NCBI GenBank assembly: GCA_023416585.1
Contig: JAEZHM010000131.1
Span: 1-64,000 of the forward strand
DNA: 64,000 nucleotides
DNA from: Bacillota bacterium
GTDB lineage: Bacteria > Bacillota > Clostridia > Christensenellales > Aristaeellaceae
Reading direction: 5' to 3'
Shown here: positions 36,930 to 45,199 of the stretch, in pieces
How the letters are laid out: every line of letters starts with the position of its first letter
Numbering within the stretch: position 1 is the stretch's first letter
The notes under the pieces: model-generated
What the model was told of the DNA's origin: nothing
The model's input: only the letters and a program-made list of their open reading frames with translations
Databases searched by the model: none
Position numbers and translations under genes: made by a program

Positions 36930-38618
36930 ATGCGAATGAAGCTTCATAGCTGTACTGCGCTTGTGCTGGCGATTATCTTATGCATGACATCCTTTGTCAC
37001 CGCTCCTGCCGAAACGCGGTATGCTACGCTGCGTTATGGCAACGCCGGCGAACAGGTGCGGGCTATGCAACAGGCACTCAATGACTTGAGCTTTGATACC
37101 AAAGGCGTGGATGGAAAGTTTGGCCGCGGCACGGAAGATGCCGTGAAGCGGTTTCAAAGAAGCAAAGGCCTTGTGCCGGACGGCCTTGCCGGAAATCAGA
37201 CGCTGACCGCCCTGTATGGCGCAGCCGGAAATCCGGGCAGCGGTGTTCCGGAAGTCACACAATCTCCTACAGCGACGCCTTCTCCCACATCAAACGGTTC
37301 AGCGTCCGGTAGTTTATCAACGCTGCGCTATGGCTCCAAGGGCGATGCAGTAAAGGCTATGCAGGAGGCACTGACCAAGTTAGGCTATGCTCCGGGCGTT
37401 GCGGACGGCATATTTGGCCGTGGCACGGAAAACACCGTGAAGCAGTTTCAAAAGAACAATGGTCTTGTCACGGATGGCCTGGCTGGAGCAAAAACGCTGG
37501 CGCTTCTGTATTCCCAGGCGGGCCAGAATTCAGCCCCAACCCCTGCGCCTACAGACGCTACGCCCACTCCGGCCCCCGCTACGTCGGAACCGACCGTTCC
37601 GCCTGCATCTACCCAGGCCCCAACCCAGGCTCCCTCTGGCGTTACCCTGAGCCGTACACTGCGCAAGGGATATACGGGGGATGACGTAAAGCTGGTTCAG
37701 CAATTGCTGACAAACCTCAAGTATTATGGCGGCAGTATCAGCGGAGTATATGATGATGCCACCATTGCTGCGGTAAAATTTTTCCAGGCAAACAACGGGC
37801 TGACGAGTGACGGGCTGGCGGGAACCAAGACATATACAGTGCTGCAAAGCGGCAGCGCCCGCGCGGCGGATCAGTCTGCTCCCACCCCGGCACCCAATTA
37901 CACGACTTTAAAGGTCAACTCTACGGGAACAGCCGTTACCAGCCTGCAAAACGCTTTGATGAATCTGGGATACAAAGCTTCTGTGACCGGCACCTATACC
38001 ACGGAAACCCGCGACGCCGTGGTAGAGTTTCAAATCCGCAACAATCTGACAGCGGATGGTATTGCCGGAACAACAACACAACAGGTGCTGTATGGCGGAA
38101 GCGCCAAGGACGCATCCACACCCCTGCCTGCGCTGGAGGAAGGCGCCGGCATCATCGATGGTCCCAGCAAGAGCGAGGTACAGCTGCTGCATTGGTACGA
38201 TACCGTCAAGCCCAGCATGAAGAGCGGGCAGAACATATTGGTATTCGACCCGGCCACAAAGCGGAGCTGGACGCTTAGGCTATTTTCCTTGGGACACCAT
38301 GCAGATTCCGAGCCGCTTACCCTTCGGGATACGCAGATCATGAACGTGGCTTTTGGAAACAAGACCACATGGACGCCCAAGCCTGTGTATGTGAAGCTTC
38401 CCAATGGCCACTGGACGGTGGCATCCACCCACAATACGCCGCATCTGACCGGCCCCATCCTGGGGAATGGTTTTGACGGACACTTGTGCGTGCACTTCCT
38501 GCGGGATATGGCCGAATGCCAGCTGAATGACCCTGACTACGGCGTAACCAACCAAAATGTTATCCGCAACGCTTGGAAGGCGCTGACTGGAGAAACGTAC
38601 GTGGAGATCGTAAGATAA
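36930..38618 (+). CDS. Secreted protein with four peptidoglycan-binding repeats and a C-terminal catalytic-like domain
   Basis: A 562-residue exported protein with a signal peptide ending near SFVTAPAET. Four PG_binding_1 repeats of about 65 residues follow (about 30-97, 128-194, 237-304, 325-392), each with an FQ...GL..DG.AG.(K/T)T core and joined by Pro/Thr-rich linkers. The C-terminal 150 residues contain HNTPHLTGPILGNGFDG followed by HLCVHFLRD, which resembles the His...Cys active-site region of L,D-transpeptidase (YkuD) domains, though the usual SHGC is replaced by GHLC. It probably binds and perhaps edits cell-wall peptidoglycan outside the cell. Confidence 0.8.
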   Translation: MRMKLHSCTALVLAIILCMTSFVTAPAETRYATLRYGNAGEQVRAMQQALNDLSFDTKGVDGKFGRGTEDAVKRFQRSKGLVPDGLAGNQTLTALYGAAGNPGSGVPEVTQSPTATPSPTSNGSASGSLSTLRYGSKGDAVKAMQEALTKLGYAPGVADGIFGRGTENTVKQFQKNNGLVTDGLAGAKTLALLYSQAGQNSAPTPAPTDATPTPAPATSEPTVPPASTQAPTQAPSGVTLSRTLRKGYTGDDVKLVQQLLTNLKYYGGSISGVYDDATIAAVKFFQANNGLTSDGLAGTKTYTVLQSGSARAADQSAPTPAPNYTTLKVNSTGTAVTSLQNALMNLGYKASVTGTYTTETRDAVVEFQIRNNLTADGIAGTTTQQVLYGGSAKDASTPLPALEEGAGIIDGPSKSEVQLLHWYDTVKPSMKSGQNILVFDPATKRSWTLRLFSLGHHADSEPLTLRDTQIMNVAFGNKTTWTPKPVYVKLPNGHWTVASTHNTPHLTGPILGNGFDGHLCVHFLRDMAECQLNDPDYGVTNQNVIRNAWKALTGETYVEIVR

Positions 38619-38648
38619 TAGGGTATATATGAACGGTTTCAAAACAAG

Positions 38649-38680
38649 GCGGCAGGAGTTAAATCCTGCCGCTCATTTAT
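38649..38680 (+). terminator. Terminator of the peptidoglycan-binding protein gene
   Basis: GCGGCAGGA (38649-38657) pairs with TCCTGCCGC (38664-38672), followed by TCATTTATTG. Confidence 0.8.
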
Positions 38681-38721
38681 TGTTGTTGGCGATTATTTAT
38701 TTTATGCCTTCCCTATATGGG

Positions 38722-39020
38722 GATTCTAAAGGGGTTGTGTTCCTTTAGCGGGGTGCAGGGGCTCCATCCCGTCTGGCTCAATCGTCGCATTGCTCGCTGC
38801 CGCTCGCACTGCTTGTTTCGCCAGCCTCGTACGCCTTCGCTTCATCCGCCACCGGCGGCGCTCGGCTATCGAGCCACAGGCAGGGGCGTGGCTCCATCCC
38901 ATCTGGCTCAATCGTCGCATTGCTCACTGCCGTTCGCACTGCTCGTTTCGCCAGCCTCGTCCGCCTTCGCTTCATCCGCCACCGGCGGCGCTTCGGCTAT
39001 CGAGCCACAGGCGGGGGCGG
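38722..39020 (-). repeat. Structured repeat, two tandem long-form units (copy F)
   Basis: Two units about 129 bases apart (CTCCATCCCGTCTGGCTCAA at 38762 and its near-copy at 38891) carry the GGCTCAATCGTCGC, GTTTCGCCAGCCTCGT and CCGCCACCGGCGGCGC blocks. The left border resembles the double hairpin before gltX. The right unit supplies the last codons and stop of the ThrE-type gene at 38997. Open frames across it are shadows. Confidence 0.85.
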
Positions 39021-39455
39021 GGCTCCGGAGCCCTTGCGAAGGCGGATCAGGAAGGAACCCATGCCGATGCCCAGCGCAATCATCAGAAAAGTGATCATGG
39101 CGGATACGCCCAGTTCCAGGCCGGCCTTGCTTTCCCCCTGTGCCAGGAAGGCCATGGCGCGGTATAGGGACAGGCCCGGAACCAAAGGAATGATGGATAG
39201 GGTGATGAACACGGTGGCGGCCATCTTCATCCGCCTGGCCAGAAATTCCGCCAGGACCGATGCCACAACCGCCGCCAGAAAAATGGCCGCATGATCTGAA
39301 AGCCCCGCAGCGCCAAACGCCCAATAACATCCGTTGGCCACCATGCCGGCAACTGCGGTGAGAAGCAGGGCCCGGCTTGGGGCGTGAAGCAGCACGCCAA
39401 AGCCGAGAGTCGCGAAAAAGCTGGTCAACAGCGCGCTTACAAGGGTGCCGCCCAT
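38997..39455 (-). CDS. Threonine/serine exporter, small subunit (ThrE/DUF3815 type)
   Basis: A 152-residue membrane protein with about five helices, equivalent to the C-terminal half of ThrE. LSIIPLVPGLSLYRAMAFLAQGE is the conserved PGxxxY segment of the family. It begins one base after the large subunit ends, with AAAGGGG inside that gene, so they are coupled. The last residues (GAPPPPVAR) are encoded by the adjoining repeat, so the native C-terminus has probably been replaced. Together the pair should export threonine or serine. Confidence 0.88.
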   Translation of the reverse strand: MGGTLVSALLTSFFATLGFGVLLHAPSRALLLTAVAGMVANGCYWAFGAAGLSDHAAIFLAAVVASVLAEFLARRMKMAATVFITLSIIPLVPGLSLYRAMAFLAQGESKAGLELGVSAMITFLMIALGIGMGSFLIRLRKGSGAPPPPVAR

Positions 39456-39456
39456 A

Positions 39457-40227
39457 TTAAAACCCCTTTCCCAGCAGCAAAAACAAGCTTTGAGCCACCA
39501 AAGCCCCGCCGGCCACCAGCGCGCAAATCATGATGGCCTGGGCGGCGTGGGTGACGCCGGAAAGCATGTCTCCCCGCATAGTATCCTGTACAGCATTGGT
39601 CATGGCAAGGCCTGGAAGCAGCGGCATCAGCGCCCCGGCCACCATGGCGTCCACAATACCCAGCCCGGTTAGTTTATTAAACAAAAGCGGCAGCAGTGTG
39701 CAGACGGTGCCGCCTGCCAGGCTGGCAACAATTTGATACATGCTGTACCTGCGCAAAAGGCGGTTAAGCCCTTGGGTGGCGGCTGCGCAGACAAACGCGA
39801 CGGCGCCGTCCGCAAGGCTGCCGCCGAACATCATGGCAAAGCTAAGCGAAGACAATGCGGCAGCCCATGGCATGTAAGCCCGGCCGCGCACATCTTCCCA
39901 TTTATCAATTTCCTTCAGCCGGTTCAGCACTGCCTGGGGATCAATGTCACCGGCTGCTGCCGCCCGGCTTACTCCGTTTACATCATCCACTTTTTTCAGG
40001 TGCGTTAAGCGGCGGCGGATGCGCTTGACGGATGTCATTTCCCTTCCATCGGGGAAGGCAAGGGTGATGAACACACCGCTGGGTACGGCAAAAACTTCTA
40101 CCTTTGTGCAGCCAAAAGCCCGGCCCATGCGCTCTACCGTGTCCTCCACCCGGTAGGTCTCGCCGCCATTTTCAAGTATGATCCGGCCTGCCAATAAAAC
40201 GGCCTCCATCATGCACTCGTTTTCCAT
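39457..40227 (-). CDS. Threonine/serine exporter, large subunit (ThrE/DUF1212 type)
   Basis: A 256-residue protein equal to the N-terminal half of ThrE: a cytoplasmic start with ILENGGETYRVEDTVERM and EVFAVPSGVFITLAFPDG, then about five membrane helices including PLLPGLAMTNAVQDTMRGD. Split ThrE pairs are common in Bacillota. The gene lies 24 bases after the holin-like gene and one base before the small subunit, so the three may be co-transcribed. Confidence 0.9.
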   Translation of the reverse strand: MENECMMEAVLLAGRIILENGGETYRVEDTVERMGRAFGCTKVEVFAVPSGVFITLAFPDGREMTSVKRIRRRLTHLKKVDDVNGVSRAAAAGDIDPQAVLNRLKEIDKWEDVRGRAYMPWAAALSSLSFAMMFGGSLADGAVAFVCAAATQGLNRLLRRYSMYQIVASLAGGTVCTLLPLLFNKLTGLGIVDAMVAGALMPLLPGLAMTNAVQDTMRGDMLSGVTHAAQAIMICALVAGGALVAQSLFLLLGKGF

Positions 40228-40251
40228 ACGGCCCTTTCGTATGATCTATAT

Positions 40252-40602
40252 TTATTTGGATGGCTTGAATGCCTTTCCGAAAAATCCCCTGGCTACATTT
40301 ACGATCAGGGCAGTGGCCAGCGCCCACCAAAAGTTATCCACGTGGAACTTGTCAAGCATTACCCAACTGCAAAGCTGAACCAACCAGGAGTCCAACAGCA
40401 CATACAAAAGCCCAAGGGTGAAAATGTTGAACACCCCCAGCAGCAGCTTGGCGATGGGGCGCAGGGTGATATAAATCACGCCCAGCACCGCCCCGGCATA
40501 AACGGCATAGGTGTAATCCGTAGCCGTTACACCCGGCAGCAGATATACGCACAGGGGTACCGCCCCTACGCAGGCCAGGAAACGCAGAGCCATGCGGCGC
40601 AT
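40252..40602 (-). CDS. Phage holin family 4-like membrane protein
   Basis: A 116-residue membrane protein with three or four helices, of the widespread small family named after phage holin 4 (PF04020-like). It has VYAGAVLGVIYITLRPIAKL and LGVFNIFTLGLLYVLLDSWL. Most members are not phage proteins and have no known function; no phage genes are near. The start is set at 40602 because the AAAGGAGG site would otherwise lie inside the coding frame that opens at 40623. Confidence 0.78.
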   Translation of the reverse strand: MRRMALRFLACVGAVPLCVYLLPGVTATDYTYAVYAGAVLGVIYITLRPIAKLLLGVFNIFTLGLLYVLLDSWLVQLCSWVMLDKFHVDNFWWALATALIVNVARGFFGKAFKPSK

Positions 40603-40866
40603 ACGCATCCTCCTTTTTTTCATTCAATCCATTATATCATTGCCCATTTTCCATGACAAGGCGCGCCAGATAGGATGACGTCTCTCCACCAAAGGACATA
40701 CGGCCAGGATCTGAGGGCCTGTACTCCCAGGTGAACGGCGACAGATGCCATCAGCGCCGGGGAAGCGGCGTTTACACCATCCAGCATATGGGCTATCAAA
40801 CAGGATGTGCGTATCTTTTCCATGGTGGAATGCGGGATTAGCATTGTGGATATACCCATAAAAAAG

Positions 40867-40885
40867 GGAGCCGTTTTCCGGCTCC
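40867..40885 (-). terminator. queA terminator
   Basis: GGAGCCG pairs with CGGCTCC across five bases; on the minus strand CTTTTTTATG follows. The rest of the gap 40624-40866 contains an open frame (to 40844) without a binding site that I do not accept as a gene. Confidence 0.88.
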
Positions 40886-40951
40886 GGTAAGGTTTCGGTG
40901 TAGATTTTCTATGCGATCGCAAAGGCGCATGATTTGCCTTGTGGATTATCA

Positions 40952-41983
40952 TCAATCCGTGATCAGCATCGCATCCCCAAAGGAAAAGAATCTGTATTTC
41001 TCTTTCACAGCTTCCCGGTAAGCGGCCAAAGCCTGTTCCCGGCCCATGAAAGCGGATATCAGCATGAGCAGCGTGCTTTCCGGAAGGTGGAAGTTGGTGA
41101 TCAGGGCGTCCACGGCATGAAATTGCTTGCCTGGGGTGATGAAGATGCTGGTTTCACCGGACCCAGGATGGATAACGCCATGCTCATCCGCCAAGGTTTC
41201 CAGGGTGCGCACGCTGGTGGTGCCCACACAGACGATTCTGCCGCCGTTAAGACGGGCGTTGTTGATCTTGTCCGCCGCCTCAGGTGTGACTTCGTAATAC
41301 TCGGAATGCATCACATGGTTTTCAATGCTTTGCACCTTCACCGGGCGGAAGGTGCCAAGACCTACATGCAGCAGAATGGGCACGATTGAGACGCCCATTT
41401 CCTGAATTTTATGAAGAAGCTCAGGGGTAAAGTGCAGACCGGCGGTAGGCGCGGCGGCGCTGCCATCCTGTTTGGCGTAAACCGTCTGATAACGGTCTCT
41501 TTCCTTAAGTTTTTCGTGAATATAAGGGGGAAGGGGCATTTCACCAAGCTTGTCCAGCAATTCCTCAAACACGCCTTCATAGAGGAAGCGCACCGTTCGC
41601 CCTCCGGTCTCTACCACCGTATCAAGAATCTCCGCCTTCAAAAGCCCATCGCCAAAGGAACAGAGGGTACCGGGCTTTAAACGCCTGGCGGGGTGGACGA
41701 TTGCTTCCCAATCGGTCTGGCTGAGGCGCTTTAAGAGCAGGATTTCCACCGGAACGCCCGTGGCTGTCTTTACACCAAGAAGCCGCGCCGGAATAACGCG
41801 GGTTTGATTGATGACCAGGACGTCGCCGTTTTTCAGGTAATCCGGAAGGTTGCGGAAGATGCGGTGTTCCAGTGTACCGGCGTTCCGGTGGCACACCATC
41901 ATGCGGCTCATGTCTCTGGGTTCCATAGGGGTTTGGGCGATAAGCTCTTCGGGAAGGTCATAAGAAAAGTCGGATGTTTTCAT
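40952..41983 (-). CDS. queA: S-adenosylmethionine:tRNA ribosyltransferase-isomerase
   Basis: Makes epoxyqueuosine in tRNA by transferring and rearranging the ribose of S-adenosylmethionine. The 343-residue protein starts with MKTSDFSYDLPEELIAQTP and has NQTRVIPARLLG, PTAGLHFTPELL, HVGLGTFRPV and the C-terminal ALITNFHLPESTLLMLISAF. All are QueA signatures. The ATG at 41983 follows AAGGAAA. It lies downstream of ruvB in the same direction, a common pairing. Other queuosine genes are not in the window. Confidence 0.97.
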   Translation of the reverse strand: MKTSDFSYDLPEELIAQTPMEPRDMSRMMVCHRNAGTLEHRIFRNLPDYLKNGDVLVINQTRVIPARLLGVKTATGVPVEILLLKRLSQTDWEAIVHPARRLKPGTLCSFGDGLLKAEILDTVVETGGRTVRFLYEGVFEELLDKLGEMPLPPYIHEKLKERDRYQTVYAKQDGSAAAPTAGLHFTPELLHKIQEMGVSIVPILLHVGLGTFRPVKVQSIENHVMHSEYYEVTPEAADKINNARLNGGRIVCVGTTSVRTLETLADEHGVIHPGSGETSIFITPGKQFHAVDALITNFHLPESTLLMLISAFMGREQALAAYREAVKEKYRFFSFGDAMLITD

Positions 41984-42023
41984 TGCTTTTCCTTGTGGCG
42001 TAATTTTCAATCTAGTAAAAGGT

Positions 42024-42070
42024 ATTTCGCCTCTTCGAAGGCGGCCAAAGGGCTTTCCGGTCGGACCGGG
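42024..42070 (-). repeat. Structured repeat, degenerate short form (copy G)
   Basis: Minus-strand reading: GACCGGAAA, GCCCTTTGG and then a changed second hairpin (CGCC/GGCG). The opposite arm reads CCCGG, so the outer stem is broken. Lies between ruvB and queA. Confidence 0.6.
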
Positions 42071-42094
42071 CTTTTATATGATGTCTCTTTATCT

Positions 42095-43138
42095 CTAGAA
42101 ATCCAGCCGCATTTGGCCTCCGTCTTCTTGTTGAGGCGGAGCCGAGGGTGTGCGCTTTAAATGCTCATAGGCGGAGGGTGTACAGACCCGGCCCCGGGGG
42201 GTGCGCATGATAAAGCCAAGCTGCATCAGGTAGGGCTCGTACACATCCTCAATGGTGATGGGGTCTTCGCCTGTGGTGGCAGCCAGCGTATCCAATCCCA
42301 CCGGGCCGCCGCCAAACTTGTCCATCATGGTGGAAAGCATGGTTCTGTCCACCCGGTCAAGGCCAAGTTCATCCACATCCAGCATGAGGAGGCCTTCTTT
42401 GGCCACATCCCTGGTGATGGTCCCTTCCGCACGCACCTGGGCAAAATCCCGCACCCTTTTGAGCATGCGGTTGGCAATGCGGGGCGTGCCGCGGCTGCGG
42501 CGCGCAATTTCCAGAACGCCGTCCTCCTGGGCGGCCACGTTCAAAATGCCCGCGCTGCGGCGTACGATCTGGGCCAGTTCTTCAGGGCTGTACATTTCCA
42601 GCCTGAACATGATGCCGAACCTGTCCCGAAGCGGCGCGGACAATTGCCCGGCCCTTGTGGTGGCTCCGACCAGCGTGAAGCGGGGCAGGTCCAGGCGGAT
42701 GGAACGGGCTGTGGGCCCTTTGCCGATCATGATGTCCAGGGCGTAATCCTCCATGGCGGAATAAAGCACTTCCTCCACGGCGCGGCTTAAACGGTGGATT
42801 TCATCAATGAACAGAACATCGCCCGCGTTCAGGTTGGTGAGGATGGAAGCCAGATCGCCGGGCCGGTCGATGGCCGGGCCGGATGTGATGCGGATGTTTT
42901 GGCCCATCTCGGTGGCGATGATGCAGGCCAGGCACGTTTTGCCAAGCCCTGGCGGGCCGTACAGCAAAATATGATCCAGGGATTCCCGGCGCTTGAGCGC
43001 GGCCTGGATGTATACCTGAAGGCGTTCCTTTACCGCCGTTTGGCCTACGTATTCCTTGAGGGTACGTGGGCGTAGGGATTGCTCCTGAGCGTCGTCCTCC
43101 GGGCGGTAGCCTGTGGACATCAACCGGTCATCAGACAT
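42095..43138 (-). CDS. ruvB: Holliday junction branch-migration ATPase RuvB
   Basis: Hexameric AAA+ motor that, with RuvA, moves Holliday junctions. The 347-residue protein has the Walker A GPPGLGKTCLACIIATEM, Walker B FIDEIHRLSRAVEEVLY, sensor GATTRAGQLSAPLRDRFG and the C-terminal winged helix (PVGLDTLAATTGEDPITIED, YLMQLGFIMRTPRGR). AAGGAG precedes the ATG. It is separated from ruvA by 291 bases holding a full repeat and a hairpin, where many genomes have direct adjacency. Confidence 0.97.
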   Translation of the reverse strand: MSDDRLMSTGYRPEDDAQEQSLRPRTLKEYVGQTAVKERLQVYIQAALKRRESLDHILLYGPPGLGKTCLACIIATEMGQNIRITSGPAIDRPGDLASILTNLNAGDVLFIDEIHRLSRAVEEVLYSAMEDYALDIMIGKGPTARSIRLDLPRFTLVGATTRAGQLSAPLRDRFGIMFRLEMYSPEELAQIVRRSAGILNVAAQEDGVLEIARRSRGTPRIANRMLKRVRDFAQVRAEGTITRDVAKEGLLMLDVDELGLDRVDRTMLSTMMDKFGGGPVGLDTLAATTGEDPITIEDVYEPYLMQLGFIMRTPRGRVCTPSAYEHLKRTPSAPPQQEDGGQMRLDF

Positions 43139-43166
43139 GAGGGTTCTCCTTACAGCTTTGAAGGTG

Positions 43167-43326
43167 TTTCGCGCCTGCGGGCGCGGCCAGGGCTTTCCTG
43201 CCCATCTGGCTCAATCGTCGCGATGGTTTGCTCCGCTCCCATCGCTCGTTTCGCCAGCCTCCTTCGCCTCGCTTCATCCGCCACTGGCGGCGCTTTGGCT
43301 TCGGAGCCCTGGACCTTCGGGGCCAT
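43167..43326 (-). repeat. Structured repeat, full long form (copy H)
   Basis: Minus-strand reading: CCAGGGCT pairs with AGCCCTGG, the interior has CCGCCAGTGGCGG and CGCGACGATTGAGCCAGATG, and the second hairpin is CGCGCCCGCAGGCGCG. It sits inside the ruv operon, co-directional. Confidence 0.88.
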
Positions 43327-43369
43327 CAACGTATAATACATTTATTGTTAAAGTTTTACGGGGATGGGT

Positions 43370-43407
43370 CCGGGAAGGGGGATTTTTTCAAAAAGCCCCT
43401 TTCCCGG
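43370..43407 (-). terminator. A/T-core hairpin after ruvA
   Basis: CCGGGAAGGGG pairs with CCCCTTTCCCGG around TTTTTTCAAAAA, 23 bases past the ruvA stop. It shares the preceding GGGTCC with the hairpins at 30474 and 47130. If it terminates transcription, ruvB would need its own promoter. Confidence 0.65.
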
Positions 43408-43429
43408 TATCATCACGCAAAACTCATCG

Positions 43430-44032
43430 TTACATCCCCGCCATGGTGCGCAGGGCGAGCTTGATGAGTTCGTCGGCCTTGTCGGATTTTCCGCGCACTG
43501 CCTGGAGGGCGCGGCTGGCTTCCACCGGGGTATAGCCCAGGGACTGCAGCGCCTGCATGGCTTCCGTGAGGGCGTCATCCCGCACCGGTATGCCGGATGC
43601 TTGCTCCGGAGGTAGGCTTAAGAGAGCTTCTTGGGAAATTTGATCCTTTAACTCCAGCGCGATCCGCTGGGCTGTTTTTTTGCCCACACCTGGCGCGCGG
43701 CTCAAGGCATTCAAGTCGCTGGTAAGTATGGCAAGATGCAAATCTTTCAGCGGCATGCTCCCCAATACGCCAAGCGCCGTGCGGGGGCCAATTCCGCTGA
43801 CGCTGACCAACCGCTGGAACATGGCCTTTTCTTCCTTGGTTGCAAAGCCGAAAAGCTCCAATGCGTCTTCCCGCACGGAAAGATAGGTGTAACAGCGCAT
43901 GGTTTCGCCAACAGGCGGCGCCACACTCAGAGTGGTCATGCTGCATTGCAGCGAGTAACCTACGCCTGATGCTTCCAGAACGATTTCTCCGCTGCCTTTT
44001 TCCGCCACGCGGCCAGATATGAATGCGTACAT
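43430..44032 (-). CDS. ruvA: Holliday junction DNA-binding protein RuvA
   Basis: Tetrameric protein that binds the four-way junction and loads RuvB. The 200-residue protein has the N-terminal OB fold (MYAFISGRVAEKGSGEIVLE), two helix-hairpin-helix motifs (LVSVSGIGPRTALGVLG and LSRAPGVGKKTAQRIALELK), and the C-terminal RuvB-binding three-helix domain (ALQSLGYTPVEASRALQAV). It starts 13 bases after ruvC with GGAGG upstream. Confidence 0.97.
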   Translation of the reverse strand: MYAFISGRVAEKGSGEIVLEASGVGYSLQCSMTTLSVAPPVGETMRCYTYLSVREDALELFGFATKEEKAMFQRLVSVSGIGPRTALGVLGSMPLKDLHLAILTSDLNALSRAPGVGKKTAQRIALELKDQISQEALLSLPPEQASGIPVRDDALTEAMQALQSLGYTPVEASRALQAVRGKSDKADELIKLALRTMAGM

Positions 44033-44045
44033 GGATGCCTCCGGC

Positions 44046-44540
44046 TTACTTCATTTTGAACAGGTGCTTCGAGTGGCTGGTATGAGCGTGGGTGATAGCT
44101 ACCGCCAGGCCGTCTGCGGCGTCGTCGGGTTTGGGGATATCCTCCATGCAGAGAAGAAGTTTGACCATCTGCTGAATCTGTTTTTTATCCGCTTTGCCGT
44201 AGCCGGACACAGCTTGTTTGATCTGCATGGGTGTATACTCATACAAATTGTCCGTGTGTTCCACGGCGGCGATGATGGCCGCGCCACGGGCCGCGCCCAC
44301 CAGCAGGGCGGTGGTGACGTTCCTTGCGAAAAACAGCTCTTCAAAGGCGATCTCATCAGGCTTGTATAGCTGAATCAAGTTCCGAACGCCCGTTTGAATG
44401 GCTTTGAGCCTTTCGGGCATGGGCGTGCCGGCTTCCGTAAGCACCGTGCCGTACTGAATAAGGCGTATCCTATGCCCGTCTGTTTCAATAACGCCCCATC
44501 CCAGGATGGCCAGGCCCGGATCGATGCCCAGTATGATCAT
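44046..44540 (-). CDS. ruvC: Holliday junction resolvase RuvC
   Basis: Endonuclease that cuts Holliday junctions. The 164-residue RNase H-like protein shows catalytic acids in ILGIDPGLAILGWGVIE, in IAFEELFFARNVTTALL and in the final DDAADGLAVAITHAH. The start at 44540 (MIILGIDPG) is chosen; the longer frame to 44609 overlaps the promoter. It heads the ruvC-ruvA-ruvB-queA series. Confidence 0.96.
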   Translation of the reverse strand: MIILGIDPGLAILGWGVIETDGHRIRLIQYGTVLTEAGTPMPERLKAIQTGVRNLIQLYKPDEIAFEELFFARNVTTALLVGAARGAAIIAAVEHTDNLYEYTPMQIKQAVSGYGKADKKQIQQMVKLLLCMEDIPKPDDAADGLAVAITHAHTSHSKHLFKMK

Positions 44541-44567
44541 GATACGCCTCCCTAGATGCTTCGACTT

Positions 44568-44596
44568 ATCATAGAACGAACGTACGCATTTGTCAA
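44568..44596 (-). promoter_or_regulatory. ruvC promoter
   Basis: Minus strand TTGACA (44596-44591), 17 bases, TATGAT (44573-44568). The spacer holds a CGAAC half-site of the Gram-positive LexA box, but the matching GTTCG is poor, so SOS control is only possible. Confidence 0.75.
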
Positions 44597-44616
44597 TAAA
44601 AGCAGACATTAATCGC

Positions 44617-44645
44617 TTGACGAAGGACGGGCGCCATGCTATGCT
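44617..44645 (+). promoter_or_regulatory. Promoter of the isochorismatase-like gene
   Basis: TTGACG (44617-44622), 17 bases, TATGCT (44640-44645), then AAAAAGGAGG before the ATG at 44672. Divergent from the ruvC promoter. Confidence 0.7.
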
Positions 44646-44671
44646 TCGACTAAAAAGGAGGAATATGGAAG

Positions 44672-45199
44672 ATGGAAAATGCAGCGTTGGTGATCATCGA
44701 TATGCAAAAAGCCATGTTCTCAGCGGAAGCTCCCTACCATGGTCTGGAGGTATTGAATAATATTCGCCTGCTATTGCAGAAGGCACGTAATATCGGGATG
44801 CCCGTTGTGTTTGTACAGCATAACAATGACAGGGGTTTGAAAATCGGTTCAGATCTTTGGCAGATCTGTGATGAGGTTTCTCCCATTGATGGAGAAGCGC
44901 TGGTGAACAAGACAACGCGGGATTCCTTCCATCAAACTGATTTGGACGATATCCTCCGCCGCCTTGAAATAAAAACGCTCATCTTTTGCGGCATGCAAAC
45001 GGAATACTGCGTGGATACGACTTGCAGAAGAGCTCATACCCTTGGTTATGACGCGTATTTAGTTACTGATGGCCACACAACCTTTGACAGCAAGGTGCTT
45101 CCGGCATCACAAATCATTGCGCACCATAACTTCGTTCTGCCGACCCGATTCCTTCAGGTGAAAACCGCAAAGGAAATGCTGGAGATGATGAGCGAATGA
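44672..45199 (+). CDS. Isochorismatase-family cysteine hydrolase
   Basis: A 175-residue hydrolase. The family triad is visible: Asp in VIIDMQKAMF, Lys in the VNKTTRDSF region, and Cys in IFCGMQTEYCVDTTCRRAH, where the nucleophile follows TEY. Members cleave amides such as nicotinamide or ureides as well as isochorismate; the substrate here cannot be stated. The stop overlaps the start of the DUF3795 gene by four bases, so the two are expressed together. Confidence 0.92.
   Translation: MENAALVIIDMQKAMFSAEAPYHGLEVLNNIRLLLQKARNIGMPVVFVQHNNDRGLKIGSDLWQICDEVSPIDGEALVNKTTRDSFHQTDLDDILRRLEIKTLIFCGMQTEYCVDTTCRRAHTLGYDAYLVTDGHTTFDSKVLPASQIIAHHNFVLPTRFLQVKTAKEMLEMMSE

Noticed and set aside
38722..39020. 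CRISPR-like array (two 129-base direct repeats)
   Set aside because: The repeats are long, adjacent and only two; they are units of the dispersed structured repeat, and no cas genes are near.
40252..40602. Prophage remnant suggested by the holin-like protein
   Set aside because: The family is widespread in non-phage settings and no lysin, portal, integrase or other phage gene is nearby.
40632..40844. Possible 70-residue minus-strand gene after queA
   Set aside because: Codon use is passable, but there is no ribosome binding site, it starts right after the queA terminator, and the sequence matches nothing I know. It may be a decayed gene.
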